Shown one piece after another: positions 38,531 through 49,391 of a stretch of 64,000 bases of DNA. The notes under the pieces are model-generated. The model was not told the DNA's origin, did no database searches, and worked only from the letters and a program-made list of their open reading frames with translations. The stretch covers positions 57,380 to 121,379 of the forward strand of contig LEKJ01000050.1 of NCBI GenBank assembly GCA_029852775.1. The letters run 5' to 3'. Position 1 is the first letter of the stretch; each line of letters opens with the position of its first letter. The translations under genes and the position numbers were made by a program. This stretch comes from Pasteurellaceae bacterium LFhippo2 (lineage in GTDB: Bacteria > Pseudomonadota > Gammaproteobacteria > Enterobacterales > Pasteurellaceae).

Positions 38531-39807
38531 TGAACATTCAGCAATTAATTGCCAATGCTGAACAGGGTATGCAAAATCCTGTCGTAGCACATCACGGCTT
38601 TGATGAAAGTTTTGAAAGCTGCATTAAATGTACTGCCTGTACTGCGGTTTGCCCTGTTTCACGCCAAAACCCCAATTACCCAGGTCCGAAACAATCAGGC
38701 CCTGACGGTGAGCGTTTACGCTTAAAAAGCGCAGAGCTTTATGACGAAGCATTAAAATATTGTACTAACTGTAAACGTTGTGAGATCGCTTGCCCGTCTG
38801 ATGTGAAGATTGGCGATATTATCGTGCGTGCTCGTAACAAACATTTAGATCGCCAAAACAAAAAATTAATGCACAAATTGCGTGATGCGGTACTCAGCAA
38901 TACGGATATTATGGGCAAAATGAACACCCCATTAGCGCCGATTGTGAACACTATCACCAGTTTAAAAGCGACTCGTTTCTTACTTGAAAAAACGCTTAAC
39001 GTCAGTAAACACCGCACACTACCGAAATACTCTTTTGGTTCTTTCCGTAACTGGTATCAGAAGAAAGAGATGGAGCGCCAAAGCTTATTCCGCAATAAAG
39101 TGGCGTACTATCACGGTTGCTATGTGAACTACAACAATCCACAGCTCGGTAAAGAGTTGATTGATGTATTCAATGCGATGGATATCGGCGTAGTGCTACT
39201 CGAAAAAGAGAAATGCTGTGGTTTACCATTAATGGTGAACGGTTTCCCTGAAAAAGCCAAAAAACAGGCACGTTTTAATATCGCTGAATTAGAGAAAGTG
39301 GTTGAAAAACGTGAGTTAGATGTAGTGGGAACTTCATCAAGTTGTACGATGAATTTACGTGATGAGTATCACCACGTATTAGGTATGGATAATGCCAAAA
39401 TCCGCCCACACGTGAATATCGTAACCAAATATCTGTATGAGCTATTCCAACAAGGTACTAAACCGAAATTAAAACCAATGCCATTGCGCATTGCTTATCA
39501 CACCGCTTGTCACGTCGATAAAGCAGGTTGGGCGCCTTATACTTTGGAAGTGTTAAAACAAATTCCAGGCATTGAGATCGTGATGTTACCATCACAATGT
39601 TGTGGTATCGCAGGGACTTACGGTTTTAAATCAGAAAACTACGAAACTTCACAAGCGATTGGTAACCCGTTATTCCAACATATCAATAACGGCGGTTTTG
39701 ATTATGTGGTTTCAGAGTGTGAAACCTGTAAATGGCAGATCGATATGTCAACGAATCTTACTTGCTTACATCCAATTAGCTTATTGGCAATGGCGTTGGC
39801 GAAGTAA
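38530..39807 (+). CDS. glpC: Anaerobic glycerol-3-phosphate dehydrogenase subunit C
   Basis: Iron-sulfur membrane-anchor subunit linking GlpAB to the menaquinone pool. Two [4Fe-4S] motifs are visible: Cys31, 34, 37 and 41 (CIKCTACTAVCP) and Cys78, 81, 84 and 88 (CTNCKRCEIACP). Two CCG-type cysteine-rich domains follow (EKCCGLPLM and SQCCGIAGTYG, with HGCYVNY and HTACHVDKAG). The ATG overlaps the glpB stop by one base. The length of 425 aa is normal. A strong terminator follows. Confidence 0.96.
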   Translation: MNIQQLIANAEQGMQNPVVAHHGFDESFESCIKCTACTAVCPVSRQNPNYPGPKQSGPDGERLRLKSAELYDEALKYCTNCKRCEIACPSDVKIGDIIVRARNKHLDRQNKKLMHKLRDAVLSNTDIMGKMNTPLAPIVNTITSLKATRFLLEKTLNVSKHRTLPKYSFGSFRNWYQKKEMERQSLFRNKVAYYHGCYVNYNNPQLGKELIDVFNAMDIGVVLLEKEKCCGLPLMVNGFPEKAKKQARFNIAELEKVVEKRELDVVGTSSSCTMNLRDEYHHVLGMDNAKIRPHVNIVTKYLYELFQQGTKPKLKPMPLRIAYHTACHVDKAGWAPYTLEVLKQIPGIEIVMLPSQCCGIAGTYGFKSENYETSQAIGNPLFQHINNGGFDYVVSECETCKWQIDMSTNLTCLHPISLLAMALAK

Positions 39808-39830
39808 GAATAATTATTTTCAATTGTATT

Positions 39831-39871
39831 AAAAAACCGTTCCCTGAGCTTGTCGAAGGGCGGTTTTTTTG
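39831..39871 (+). terminator. Terminator of glpABC containing a widespread palindrome
   Basis: AAAAAACCG (39831-39839) pairs with CGGTTTTTTT (39861-39870). The loop is an interior palindrome at 39842-39860 (CCCTGAGCTTGTCGAAGGG), a sequence I recall as a repeated palindrome in many unrelated bacterial genomes. Confidence 0.9.
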
Positions 39872-39945
39872 TTTTCTAGATAGATTGGTCACAGTATAGT
39901 TATCAAATTTGCAAAACTTTTCCAAAATCGAACCGGTTGTAACCA

Positions 39946-39981
39946 ATAAAAAACGGGAGTATCAATTTGAAACTCCCGTTT
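39946..39981 (-). terminator. Terminator of fumC
   Basis: AAACGGGAGT (39951-39960) pairs with ACTCCCGTTT (39972-39981); on the minus strand the stem is followed by TTTTTTA. It lies 21 bp after the fumC stop. Confidence 0.9.
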
Positions 39982-40002
39982 GCTTTAGTTTAGGTTAAGC
40001 GC

Positions 40003-41397
40003 TTATTTTAAGCTACCTACCATATCTTCTGGGCGAACCCATTCATCAAATTGTTCAGCTGTGACTAAACCTAAATTGATTGCTTCTTCTTTTAAAGTTG
40101 TACCATTTTTATGTGCAGTTTTTGCAATTTTCGCTGCATTTTCATAACCAATGTGAGTATTTAACGCAGTTACTAACATTAATGATTGTTCTAACTGTTG
40201 TTTGATACGCGGATGGTTTGGCTCAATGCCGATAGCACAGTGTTCATCAAATGATACACACGCATCGCCTAATAGTTGTGCTGATTGCAAGAAGTTAAAC
40301 GCCATTACTGGTTTATATACGTTTAATTGGAAATGACCTTGTGTACCAGCAAATGAGATAGTTACATCATTACCCAATACTTGTGCGCAAACCATTGTCA
40401 TTGCTTCACACTGAGTCGGGTTTACTTTACCTGGCATAATTGATGAGCCTGGTTCATTTTCAGGAATTAAGATTTCGCCGATACCTGAACGAGGGCCTGA
40501 TGCTAATAAACGTACGTCATTCGCGATTTTATAAAGTGAAACTGCTAACTGTTTTAATGCACCGTGCGTTTCAACGATTGCATCGTGAGTAGCTAATGCT
40601 TCAAATTTGTTTTGTGCAGTTACAAACGGTAAACCAGTAAATTGCGCAATATATTCAGCCACTTTTACATCGTAGCCTTTTGGTGTATTTAAGCCAGTAC
40701 CTACTGCTGTACCACCTAATGCTAATTCAGCCAAGTGTGGAAGGGTATTTTCTAATGCTTTGATACCAAATGCTAATTGCGCTGCATAAGCAGAGAACTC
40801 TTGGCCTAATGTTAATGGCGTTGCGTCCATTAAGTGAGTACGACCAATTTTAACTACATCTTGGAACGCAGCTGCTTTAGCCGCTAAAGTTTTTTGTAAC
40901 TGTTTTACACAAGGAAGAGTATGCTCAACAACTTTTTTATAAGCTGCGATATGCATTGCAGTTGGGTAAGTGTCGTTTGAAGATTGAGATTTGTTTACAT
41001 CGTCATTTGGGTGAATAATTGATTTTTCACCTAATTTTCCACCATTTAATACGTGAGCGCGGTTTGCAACAACTTCATTCACATTCATATTAGATTGTGT
41101 GCCAGAACCTGTTTGCCAGATTACTAATGGAAACTCACCATCTAATTTATTCGCAAGGATTTCATCACACGCTTGAGCGATAAGATTACGTTTTTCTACA
41201 GGAAGTACACCTAAATCGTGGTTAGCATAAGCTGCTGCTTTTTTTAGATAACCGAATGCTTCGATAATTTCTGTTGGCATTGAACCTTCAGGACCGATTT
41301 TGAAGTTATTGCGAGAGCGTTCTGTTTGTGCTGCCCAGTAACGATGTGCTGGTACTTGAACTTCACCCATAGTGTCTTTTTCAATACGGAATTCCAT
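40003..41397 (-). CDS. fumC: Fumarate hydratase class II
   Basis: Interconverts fumarate and L-malate without an iron-sulfur cluster. The signature [16 protein letters not shown] and the sequences [52 protein letters not shown] and [11 protein letters not shown] define the family. The 464-residue length matches E. coli FumC (467). AGGAG precedes the ATG. Together with dcuB it serves fumarate and malate metabolism. In E. coli FumC is the oxygen- and superoxide-stable form; no class I fumarase is in the window. Confidence 0.97.
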   Translation of the reverse strand: MEFRIEKDTMGEVQVPAHRYWAAQTERSRNNFKIGPEGSMPTEIIEAFGYLKKAAAYANHDLGVLPVEKRNLIAQACDEILANKLDGEFPLVIWQTGSGTQSNMNVNEVVANRAHVLNGGKLGEKSIIHPNDDVNKSQSSNDTYPTAMHIAAYKKVVEHTLPCVKQLQKTLAAKAAAFQDVVKIGRTHLMDATPLTLGQEFSAYAAQLAFGIKALENTLPHLAELALGGTAVGTGLNTPKGYDVKVAEYIAQFTGLPFVTAQNKFEALATHDAIVETHGALKQLAVSLYKIANDVRLLASGPRSGIGEILIPENEPGSSIMPGKVNPTQCEAMTMVCAQVLGNDVTISFAGTQGHFQLNVYKPVMAFNFLQSAQLLGDACVSFDEHCAIGIEPNHPRIKQQLEQSLMLVTALNTHIGYENAAKIAKTAHKNGTTLKEEAINLGLVTAEQFDEWVRPEDMVGSLK

Positions 41398-41511
41398 TGA
41401 GTTTCTCCTAAATATTTGATTAAAGATTTAAAAAATAATGTTGGAATAGTATCACTCGTTTTTATATAAGAAAATCGGAAAAGACTGTGTAATAAGCTTT
41501 TTTCTCTATTT

Positions 41512-41527
41512 TGTGATATTGATCATA
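41512..41527 (-). promoter_or_regulatory. CRP-like site upstream of fumC
   Basis: TGTGATATTGATCATA matches the CRP core at nine of ten positions, about 115 bp upstream of the fumC ATG and 11 bp past the end of sxy. It could activate fumC on the minus strand. A TTGAT half like that of FNR lies within it. Confidence 0.5.
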
Positions 41528-41538
41528 TTATGCAAAAA

Positions 41539-42180
41539 TTAGACTTGATCAAAGCGCTTAGGTAGGCCCGCATTATAGAGAGCTAGCTCGGCTTCAGCGA
41601 TTAAATCTCGCTTTTCTTCGTCAGTCATAATACAGATATGTTGATGATTTATTGCGCCATAAAGTTTGAAAAGAGTATTGTTATTTACAGGAATGCCTTG
41701 CCTTATCATTTCAATACAAATAGTTATTTCTCCCTTCTGATTTAGTTCATCAATTGTTCTTATACCTAATTTTTTACGCAATAGCTTTTCCATTCTATTA
41801 TCCATATTCGGGAGAGTGCGGATGGCGCGTGGTTTCATTTGTATTTGACGTTTAATTTGAGATAATTCTTCAATAGACTCATTTATCCAAGTGTGCGCAG
41901 GACTGTTTGTGACTAACAAATCATTAGGAATAAAATGGTAACGTTTGGAGTGAATTCCTGATGAACTATCTTCGAGAAGATATATGTCAGGGTAAGTTCT
42001 AATAATTGGAAGAGTTGATTCGGAAATATAGAGATAAAAATTATTGTTTTTATAAAGACCAAACATAACATTATCTTTAAATATACCAATATAAGAAAAA
42101 TAAGTTTTAGCTCTAGTTTCTCCGATTAATGGGTGGAGCTGTTCATAGATATTTTGAGAAAGTTGTTGGATTGTTGGCAT
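41539..42180 (-). CDS. tfoX: Competence regulator Sxy/TfoX
   Basis: Regulator that works with CRP to switch on the DNA-uptake genes in Pasteurellaceae. The N-terminal TfoX domain is seen in QLHPLIGETRAKTYFSYIGIFKDNVMFGLYKNNNFYLYIS. The C-terminal TfoX domain is seen in RTLPNMDNRMEKLLRKKLGIRTIDELNQKGEITICIEMIRQG, which has the conserved LPN-LG-T-EL pattern. The 213-residue length matches H. influenzae Sxy (217). AGGAGA precedes the ATG. Overall similarity to Sxy is modest and I judge it mainly on domain order and pattern. Upstream lies a possible CRP-S-type site. The many uptake signals in the window fit a competent species. Confidence 0.8.
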   Translation of the reverse strand: MPTIQQLSQNIYEQLHPLIGETRAKTYFSYIGIFKDNVMFGLYKNNNFYLYISESTLPIIRTYPDIYLLEDSSSGIHSKRYHFIPNDLLVTNSPAHTWINESIEELSQIKRQIQMKPRAIRTLPNMDNRMEKLLRKKLGIRTIDELNQKGEITICIEMIRQGIPVNNNTLFKLYGAINHQHICIMTDEEKRDLIAEAELALYNAGLPKRFDQV

Positions 42181-42926
<746 letters not shown>

Positions 42927-42942
42927 TTAAGAGGTTATTACA

Positions 42943-43569
42943 ATGATTGGTTTAGTCGGTCGTAAAGTTGGTATGACCCGTATCTTCAATGAAGACGGTG
43001 TTTCAGTACCAGTTACCGTAATCGAAATCGAAGCCAACCGTGTTACTCAAGTTAAGACTCTTGAAAACGATGGCTATACTGCAGTTCAAGTTACTACTGG
43101 CTCTAAAAAAGCAAGTCGTGTAACTAAGCCTGAAGCAGGTCATTTCGTTAAAGCAGGTGTTGAAGCTGGTCGCGGTTTATGGGAATTTCGTACTGAAGGT
43201 GAAGAATTCACTTTAGGTCAAGAAATCAACGTAGACATCTTCGCAGATGTTAAAAAAGTAGATGTTACTGGTACATCAAAAGGTAAAGGTTTCCAAGGTG
43301 GTGTTAAACGTTGGAACTTCCGTACTCAAGATGCAACTCACGGTAACTCTTTATCACACCGTGTACTTGGTTCTATTGGTCAAAACCAAACTCCAGGTCG
43401 TGTGTTTAAAGGTAAAAAAATGGCAGGACACTTAGGTGCTGAGCGTGTAACCGTTCAATCACTTGAAGTTGTTCGTGTAGATGCTGAGCGTAACTTATTA
43501 TTAGTTAAAGGTTCTGTACCTGGTGCAACTAATAGTAGCGTTATCGTTAAACCAGCAGTAAAAGCATAG
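42943..43569 (+). CDS. rplC: 50S ribosomal protein L3
   Basis: Early-assembly large-subunit protein with a long loop reaching the peptidyl-transferase region. The conserved [28 protein letters not shown] start, [17 protein letters not shown], and [33 protein letters not shown] loops are present; the Gln within QNQTPGR is the residue methylated by PrmB in E. coli. The 208-residue length is standard. It is 16 bp after rpsJ. Confidence 0.98.
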   Translation: MIGLVGRKVGMTRIFNEDGVSVPVTVIEIEANRVTQVKTLENDGYTAVQVTTGSKKASRVTKPEAGHFVKAGVEAGRGLWEFRTEGEEFTLGQEINVDIFADVKKVDVTGTSKGKGFQGGVKRWNFRTQDATHGNSLSHRVLGSIGQNQTPGRVFKGKKMAGHLGAERVTVQSLEVVRVDAERNLLLVKGSVPGATNSSVIVKPAVKA

Positions 43570-43583
43570 TCTAGGAGATAGAG

Positions 43584-44186
43584 ATGGAATTACAAGTTGT
43601 AGGCGCAAACGCGCTAGCTGTTTCTGAAACTACCTTCGGACGTGAGTTCAACGAAGCGTTAATCCACCAAGTAGTTGTTGCATACGCAGCAGGTGCTCGT
43701 CAAGGTTCACGCGCTCAAAAAACTCGTGCAGAAGTGTCTGGTTCAGGTAAAAAACCTTGGCGTCAAAAAGGTACAGGTCGTGCTCGTTCAGGTGATATCA
43801 AATCACCAATCTGGCGTTCTGGTGGTGTAACTTTCGCAGCTAAACCACAAGATCACAGCCAAAAAGTGAACAAGAAAATGTACCGTGGTGCAATCAAAAG
43901 CATCCTTTCTGAATTAGTTCGTCAAGACCGTTTAGTGGTTGTTGAGAAATTCGAAATCGACGCACCAAAAACTAAAGTTTTAGCACAAAAATTAAAAGAT
44001 ATGGCGTTAACTGACGCGCTTATCATTACTGCAAGCCTTGATGAGAATCTATTCTTAGCAGCACGTAACTTATACAAAGTAGACGTTCGTGATGTTCAAG
44101 GTATCGATCCAGTGAGCTTAATCGCATTCGATAAAGTTGTTATCACTGTAGATGCAGTTAAACAAATTGAGGAGATGTTAGCATGA
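43584..44186 (+). CDS. rplD: 50S ribosomal protein L4
   Basis: Lines the exit tunnel and, in Gammaproteobacteria, represses its own operon by binding the S10 leader. The extended tunnel loop [33 protein letters not shown] is intact (residues about 43-75). The protein has 200 residues. AGGAGAT precedes the ATG. Its end overlaps rplW by 4 bp. The leader seen upstream of rpsJ is consistent with the same autoregulation here. Confidence 0.98.
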   Translation: MELQVVGANALAVSETTFGREFNEALIHQVVVAYAAGARQGSRAQKTRAEVSGSGKKPWRQKGTGRARSGDIKSPIWRSGGVTFAAKPQDHSQKVNKKMYRGAIKSILSELVRQDRLVVVEKFEIDAPKTKVLAQKLKDMALTDALIITASLDENLFLAARNLYKVDVRDVQGIDPVSLIAFDKVVITVDAVKQIEEMLA

Positions 44187-44488
44187 TTCAACAAGAACGT
44201 TTGCTAAAAGTGCTTAAAGCACCTCATATCTCTGAGAAAGCGACAAACAACGCAGAGAAAGGCAACACTATCGTTTTCAAAGTAGCTTTAGATGCAAATA
44301 AAGTTGAAATTGCAAACGCAGTAGAAGCGCTTTTCGAAGTTAAAGTTGATTCTGTTCGTACAGTGGTTGTTAAAGGTAAAACTAAACGTCACGGTGCAAA
44401 ATCAGGTCGTCGTAGTGACTGGAAAAAAGCTTATGTAACTCTTCAAGAAGGTCAATCACTTGACTTCGTTGAAGGTGCAGCAGAGTAA
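44183..44488 (+). CDS. rplW: 50S ribosomal protein L23
   Basis: Sits at the tunnel exit and docks trigger factor and the signal recognition particle. The 101-residue sequence begins [40 protein letters not shown], typical of bacterial L23, and has the basic loop [24 protein letters not shown]. It overlaps rplD by 4 bp (ATGA), so translation is probably coupled. Confidence 0.98.
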   Translation: MIQQERLLKVLKAPHISEKATNNAEKGNTIVFKVALDANKVEIANAVEALFEVKVDSVRTVVVKGKTKRHGAKSGRRSDWKKAYVTLQEGQSLDFVEGAAE

Positions 44489-44507
44489 TTCGGAGGATTA
44501 AAATACT

Positions 44508-45329
44508 ATGGCTATCGTTAAATGTAAGCCGACCTCCGCTGGTCGTCGTCACGTAGTTAAAGTTGTAAACACAGAGCTTCACAAAGGTAAACCTTTTGCA
44601 GCGCTTTTAGATACTAAATCTAAAACTGGTGGTCGCAACAACTTAGGTCGTATCACTACTCGTCACATCGGTGGCGGTCACAAACAACACTACCGTTTAA
44701 TTGACTTTAAACGTAACAAACTGGATATCCCAGGTGTTGTTGAGCGTTTAGAATACGATCCAAACCGTTCTGCAAATATTGCATTAGTACTTTATAAAGA
44801 TGGTGAGCGTCGCTACATCTTAGCACCAAAAGGTTTATCTGCTGGTGATACGATTCAAGCGGGTGCTACAGCTCCTATTAAAGTAGGTAACTCATTACCA
44901 ATGCGCAATATCCCAGTTGGTTCAACTGTACACAACGTTGAATTAAAACCAGGCAAAGGCGGTCAAATCGCTCGTTCTGCTGGTGCATATGTGCAAATTA
45001 TCGCACGTGAAGGTAACTATGTAACTTTACGTCTTCGCTCAGGCGAAATGCGTAAAGTATTAGCTGAGTGTTCTGCTACTATCGGTGAAGTAGGTAACTC
45101 AGAGCATATGCTTCGCGTACTTGGTAAAGCAGGTGCAAACCGTTGGAGAGGTATTCGTCCAACAGTTCGTGGTACTGCAATGAACCCGGTAGACCACCCA
45201 CACGGTGGTGGTGAAGGCCGTAACTTCGGTAAACACCCAGTTACACCTTGGGGCGTTCAAACCAAAGGTAAGAAAACTCGTCACAACAAACGTACTGATA
45301 AATTCATCGTACGTCGTCGTGGCAAATAA
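44508..45329 (+). CDS. rplB: 50S ribosomal protein L2
   Basis: Core large-subunit protein near the peptidyl-transferase centre and bridge B7b. The 273-residue sequence starts [20 protein letters not shown] and has the conserved [30 protein letters not shown] and the functionally important His in [30 protein letters not shown] precedes the ATG. Confidence 0.98.
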   Translation: MAIVKCKPTSAGRRHVVKVVNTELHKGKPFAALLDTKSKTGGRNNLGRITTRHIGGGHKQHYRLIDFKRNKLDIPGVVERLEYDPNRSANIALVLYKDGERRYILAPKGLSAGDTIQAGATAPIKVGNSLPMRNIPVGSTVHNVELKPGKGGQIARSAGAYVQIIAREGNYVTLRLRSGEMRKVLAECSATIGEVGNSEHMLRVLGKAGANRWRGIRPTVRGTAMNPVDHPHGGGEGRNFGKHPVTPWGVQTKGKKTRHNKRTDKFIVRRRGK

Positions 45330-45360
45330 TTTTATTATTCATTAAAAAAAGGATAGTCCA

Positions 45361-45636
45361 ATGCCACGTTCCCTCAAGAAAGGTCCTTTCCTTGACCTGC
45401 ACTTGTTGAAGAAGGTAGAGAAGGCGGTGGAAAGCGGGGATAAAAAACCAATTAAAACTTGGTCCCGTCGTTCAATGATCATTCCATCAATGATTGGTTT
45501 GACCATCGCAGTCCATAATGGTCGTCAGCATGTTCCTGTTTATGTATCTGATGAAATGATCGGTCATAAATTAGGTGAATTTGCACCGACTCGTACATAC
45601 CGCGGTCACGCCGCAGATAAGAAAGCTAAGAGATAA
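45361..45636 (+). CDS. rpsS: 30S ribosomal protein S19
   Basis: Head protein of the small subunit, partner of S13, contacting the A-site region. The 91-residue sequence [78 protein letters not shown] is standard. AAAGGA lies upstream. It is 31 bp after rplB. Confidence 0.98.
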   Translation: MPRSLKKGPFLDLHLLKKVEKAVESGDKKPIKTWSRRSMIIPSMIGLTIAVHNGRQHVPVYVSDEMIGHKLGEFAPTRTYRGHAADKKAKR

Positions 45637-45643
45637 GAGGTAA

Positions 45644-45979
<336 letters not shown>

Positions 45980-45994
45980 TCGGTAGGAGAATAA

Positions 45995-46702
<708 letters not shown>

Positions 46703-46715
46703 GGAGAATCACTGA

Positions 46716-47125
<410 letters not shown>

Positions 47126-47126
<1 letters not shown>

Positions 47127-47317
47127 TGAAAGCTCAAGAACTACGTAACAAAAGTGTTGAAGAGCTGAATGGTGAGTTAGTGAACCTTTTAGGTGAACAA
47201 TTCAAATTGCGTATGCAAGCAGCCACCGGTCAGCTTCAACAAACCCACCAGTTAAAACAAGTGCGTCGTAGCATTGCACAAGTTAAAACTGTATTAACCG
47301 AAAAGGCGGGTGAGTAA
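47126..47317 (+). CDS. rpmC: 50S ribosomal protein L29
   Basis: Two-helix protein next to the tunnel exit, in contact with L23. [57 protein letters not shown] is a full 63-residue family member. The stop-start overlaps (TAATG) on both sides show tight coupling with rplP and rpsQ. Confidence 0.98.
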
Positions 47318-47574
47318 TGACTGATAAAATTCGTACAGTACAAGGTAAAGTAATCAGCGACAAAATGGACAAATCATTTGTTGTTGCTATTGAACGTACA
47401 GTTAAACACCCAATTTATGGTAAGTTTATCCGTCGTACAACTAAATTACACGTACACGATGAAAACAACGAAGCTAAATTAGGTGATGTAGTAGAAGTGG
47501 CAGAATGTCGTCCACTTTCAAAAACTAAATCACACACTTTAGTTCGTGTAGTTGAAAAAGCAATCGTTGCTTAA
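47317..47574 (+). CDS. rpsQ: 30S ribosomal protein S17
   Basis: Primary 16S rRNA-binding protein of the 30S body. The 85-residue sequence [74 protein letters not shown] is standard. It ends the S10 operon, followed 22 bp later by a strong terminator. The spc operon (rplN onward), which directly follows in E. coli, is not found in the remaining 16 kb. Confidence 0.98.
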   Translation: MTDKIRTVQGKVISDKMDKSFVVAIERTVKHPIYGKFIRRTTKLHVHDENNEAKLGDVVEVAECRPLSKTKSHTLVRVVEKAIVA

Positions 47575-47596
47575 TCAACTTTCTAAATAATAAAAT

Positions 47597-47627
47597 CCCC
47601 AGTAGCAATACTGGGGTTTTTGTTTTT
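47597..47627 (+). terminator. S10 operon terminator
   Basis: CCCCAGTA (47597-47604) and TACTGGGG (47609-47616) form an 8-bp perfect stem with loop GCAA, followed by TTTTTGTTTTT. Confidence 0.95.
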
Positions 47628-47632
47628 ATGAT

Positions 47633-47701
47633 GGACACTGTTCTGTGTCCGTTTGATTTTGAATCTGCAAAACTTTTCTTAAATCTTACCGCTTGTCTAA
47701 G
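47633..47701. repeat. Intergenic repeat with GACAC hairpin and degenerate uptake signal, copy 1
   Basis: A GGACAC/GTGTCC hairpin (47633-47650) is followed by a conserved stretch ending in TTAAATCTTACCGCTTGT, which is a variant uptake signal on the minus strand. The whole block recurs at about 55529-55597 with roughly 80 percent identity by eye, and TGAATAATGCTCAT at 47771-47784 recurs at about 55509-55521. Confidence 0.75.
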
Positions 47702-47854
47702 CCTAACGCCACCCCATATGAGCTGTATGGCTCCATGTCCACCAATATATCTTCCCCAATCTTCTCTTGAATAATGCTCATTTATAAGGACGTATTTTTT
47801 ATGTCCGTAATCTTTTCTTGTACTTTTCTGTTGATGAAATTTTATTCGAATGGC
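47702..47854. other. Gene-free stretch after the S10 operon
   Basis: Part of the 356-bp gap between rpsQ and the next gene. Besides the flanking repeat and palindromes it contains the shared TGAATAATGCTCAT block and a small GGACGTAT/ATGTCC hairpin (about 47788-47806). No open frame, tRNA or clear promoter is seen. The spc operon would be expected at this position in an E. coli-like order. Confidence 0.5.
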
Positions 47855-47872
47855 AAAGAAGTATACTTCTTT
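47855..47872 (+). promoter_or_regulatory. Perfect 18-bp palindrome upstream of the lipoprotein cassette
   Basis: AAAGAAGTATACTTCTTT is self-complementary over all 18 bases. It lies 59 bp before the first gene of the cassette and touches the next inverted repeat. It is likely a dimeric regulator site; no matching regulator is encoded next to it. Confidence 0.6.
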
Positions 47873-47898
47873 TAGTTGTTATTGACATAACAACTAAA
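47871..47898 (+). promoter_or_regulatory. 12-bp inverted repeat centred on a -35 box
   Basis: TTTAGTTGTTAT (47871-47882) is perfectly complementary to ATAACAACTAAA (47887-47898), with TGAC between. A consensus -35 TTGACA occupies 47882-47887, and TACTAA at 47905-47910 stands 17 bp downstream as a weak -10. The layout is that of an operator sitting on the promoter, and the RNA-free position argues against an attenuator. Confidence 0.65.
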
Positions 47899-47930
47899 CA
47901 TCTCTACTAAACCTATTTGGGAGTTTTGCT

Positions 47931-48257
47931 ATGGATAAAAATCAATCAACAAAAATAGCTGAAAACATTTTAGAATTTAAGGAAAAATTAAGAAATTGTT
48001 GGAGTGATGAACAATTTCAAAAGGCATTAAAATCATATCTCCCACAAGTAGAGCATTACATTATTCGTGAAATCTCAACATTAATGAGTAAATTTATCCA
48101 AAACTCTTTAGATTTTAATGAGTTATATGAGGGTTATACATTATTAAGTAATGTTTATTCAGATATAACTAATTCCCCTGAACCAGATGAGGGTCGAGAA
48201 ACTCTAGAAGAATTACATCAATACTTAATTGGTATGAAAAACAAATATAGTAAATAA
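47931..48257 (+). CDS. Small alpha-helical protein of unknown function
   Basis: I do not recognise this 108-residue protein. It has no signal peptide or membrane segment, is acidic and predicted mostly helical (NILEFKEKLRNCWSDEQFQKALKSYLPQVEHYIIREISTLMSKFIQNSLDFNELYEGYTLLSNVYSDI), and ends GMKNKYSK. GGGAG precedes the ATG. It is the first gene of a three-gene run, 10 bp before a lipoprotein gene, and is clearly AT-richer than the ribosomal operon upstream. Its promoter appears to lie within large palindromes. A regulator or cytoplasmic partner of the lipoproteins is possible, but no DNA-binding motif can be seen. Confidence 0.75.
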   Translation: MDKNQSTKIAENILEFKEKLRNCWSDEQFQKALKSYLPQVEHYIIREISTLMSKFIQNSLDFNELYEGYTLLSNVYSDITNSPEPDEGRETLEELHQYLIGMKNKYSK

Positions 48258-48267
48258 GGAAAATATT

Positions 48268-48687
48268 ATGCTTAAAAAATGTATGTTTATAGGTGCGGCA
48301 TTAGTTTTAGTTGGTTGTACCCCTAATTTAAATTCTGGTCCTAGCCAAGCTGTCAAAAATTTATCTGATGAGCAGATCATTCGTTTTGCAGGAAGTCTTG
48401 AGGCTCTTCATTCTTGTGTGACTAAGGGTAATACAAAGACTTTATCTCAAGAAGAAAATAGTCTTTGGTTAGATACTGTGTTTATACTTGCTAATTCTCA
48501 TTTGGGGGATGTTGCTGCTAGGGATGTTATGTCGCATAAACCAAGCAAGGATTATGTTGGTAGAAAAGTAGATAGTTTTTTTAGTTCAGGACGTGTAAAT
48601 CCGCCTTATTTTAATAAGAAAGAGTGTGCTAACTTTATGAAAGATTTTAATGCTCAAATAAAAAAACAGAGAGCAAATAAGATGTAA
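48268..48687 (+). CDS. Putative lipoprotein, paralogue of the next gene
   Basis: Signal MLKKCMFIGAALVLVGC ends in a lipobox (LVGC, Cys17), so the 139-residue product should be lipidated. The mature part shares a pattern with the next gene product: SDEQIIRFAGSLEALHSCV here against TDEQILNVGLKTVAFDKCM there, and YVGRKVDSFFSSGRVNPPYFNKKECANFMKDF against YVHQRIKTFGNSFTVNGFSKEECKSLRSAF. Both keep two cysteines, one near the start and one in the KEC motif, which could form a disulfide. AAGGAAA stands before the ATG, 10 bp after the previous stop. Function unknown. Confidence 0.8.
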   Translation: MLKKCMFIGAALVLVGCTPNLNSGPSQAVKNLSDEQIIRFAGSLEALHSCVTKGNTKTLSQEENSLWLDTVFILANSHLGDVAARDVMSHKPSKDYVGRKVDSFFSSGRVNPPYFNKKECANFMKDFNAQIKKQRANKM

Positions 48688-48743
48688 CGAGTAGATAAAT
48701 AGGGTTCTTTAGATAAATGTGAGCTTTATATTTTGGGGTATTT

Positions 48744-49376
48744 ATGAAATTAAGACAATGTGCATTATTATGGACAACAACAATAGCTTTGGTTGGTTGT
48801 AGTTCAAATTATTTTAAACCTACAGATGAACAAATTTTGAATGTAGGTCTCAAGACGGTAGCATTTGATAAGTGTATGGTTAATGAAGGAAAAGGAGATC
48901 TTGAGCTTAAGGCCAAAAAGGATATGCTCATTCAGGTTGTTAGTCCTATTCTTGGGGGACAGCTCAATGCAATACATTTTTTTGATCATCCAGATACAAG
49001 TAGCTATGTACATCAAAGAATAAAGACCTTTGGAAATAGTTTTACAGTTAATGGTTTTTCGAAAGAAGAATGTAAAAGTCTTCGTAGTGCCTTTAGATCG
49101 GAAGTTAGTCAATTAAAGAGAGAGGCTAAAGCTCGTGAAGATTTCCTTGCAACCCCACAAGGTCAAGCTTATGTAGCTCAACAACAAATATTGCAACAGC
49201 AACAACAAATGCAGAGAGAACGATTAGCAGCAGAAAATCAGGCAAGAAACGATGCAGTTGTTCGTGATATGCAGAATATGGGACAGCAGATGATGAACAG
49301 AACAAAGATGACAGCGACCAACTGCTTTGGGCAAAATGTAGGCTTTGCTACAACTGTGAATTGTACGAGTTTCTAG
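48744..49376 (+). CDS. Putative lipoprotein with glutamine-rich helical extension
   Basis: Signal MKLRQCALLWTTTIALVGC has a lipobox (LVGC, Cys19). Residues about 25-130 match the preceding lipoprotein in pattern, including the DEQI start and the KEEC motif. A further 80 residues follow: a charged and glutamine-rich helix (AREDFLATPQGQAYVAQQQILQQQQQMQRERLAAENQARNDAVVRDMQNMGQQMMNRTK), then a tail with two cysteines (TNCFGQNVGFATTVNCTSF). The extension is probably coiled coil and may reach toward peptidoglycan or a partner. It is 56 bp after the previous gene. I cannot name a family. Confidence 0.8.
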   Translation: MKLRQCALLWTTTIALVGCSSNYFKPTDEQILNVGLKTVAFDKCMVNEGKGDLELKAKKDMLIQVVSPILGGQLNAIHFFDHPDTSSYVHQRIKTFGNSFTVNGFSKEECKSLRSAFRSEVSQLKREAKAREDFLATPQGQAYVAQQQILQQQQQMQRERLAAENQARNDAVVRDMQNMGQQMMNRTKMTATNCFGQNVGFATTVNCTSF

Positions 49377-49391
49377 AAAATGTTTGATATG

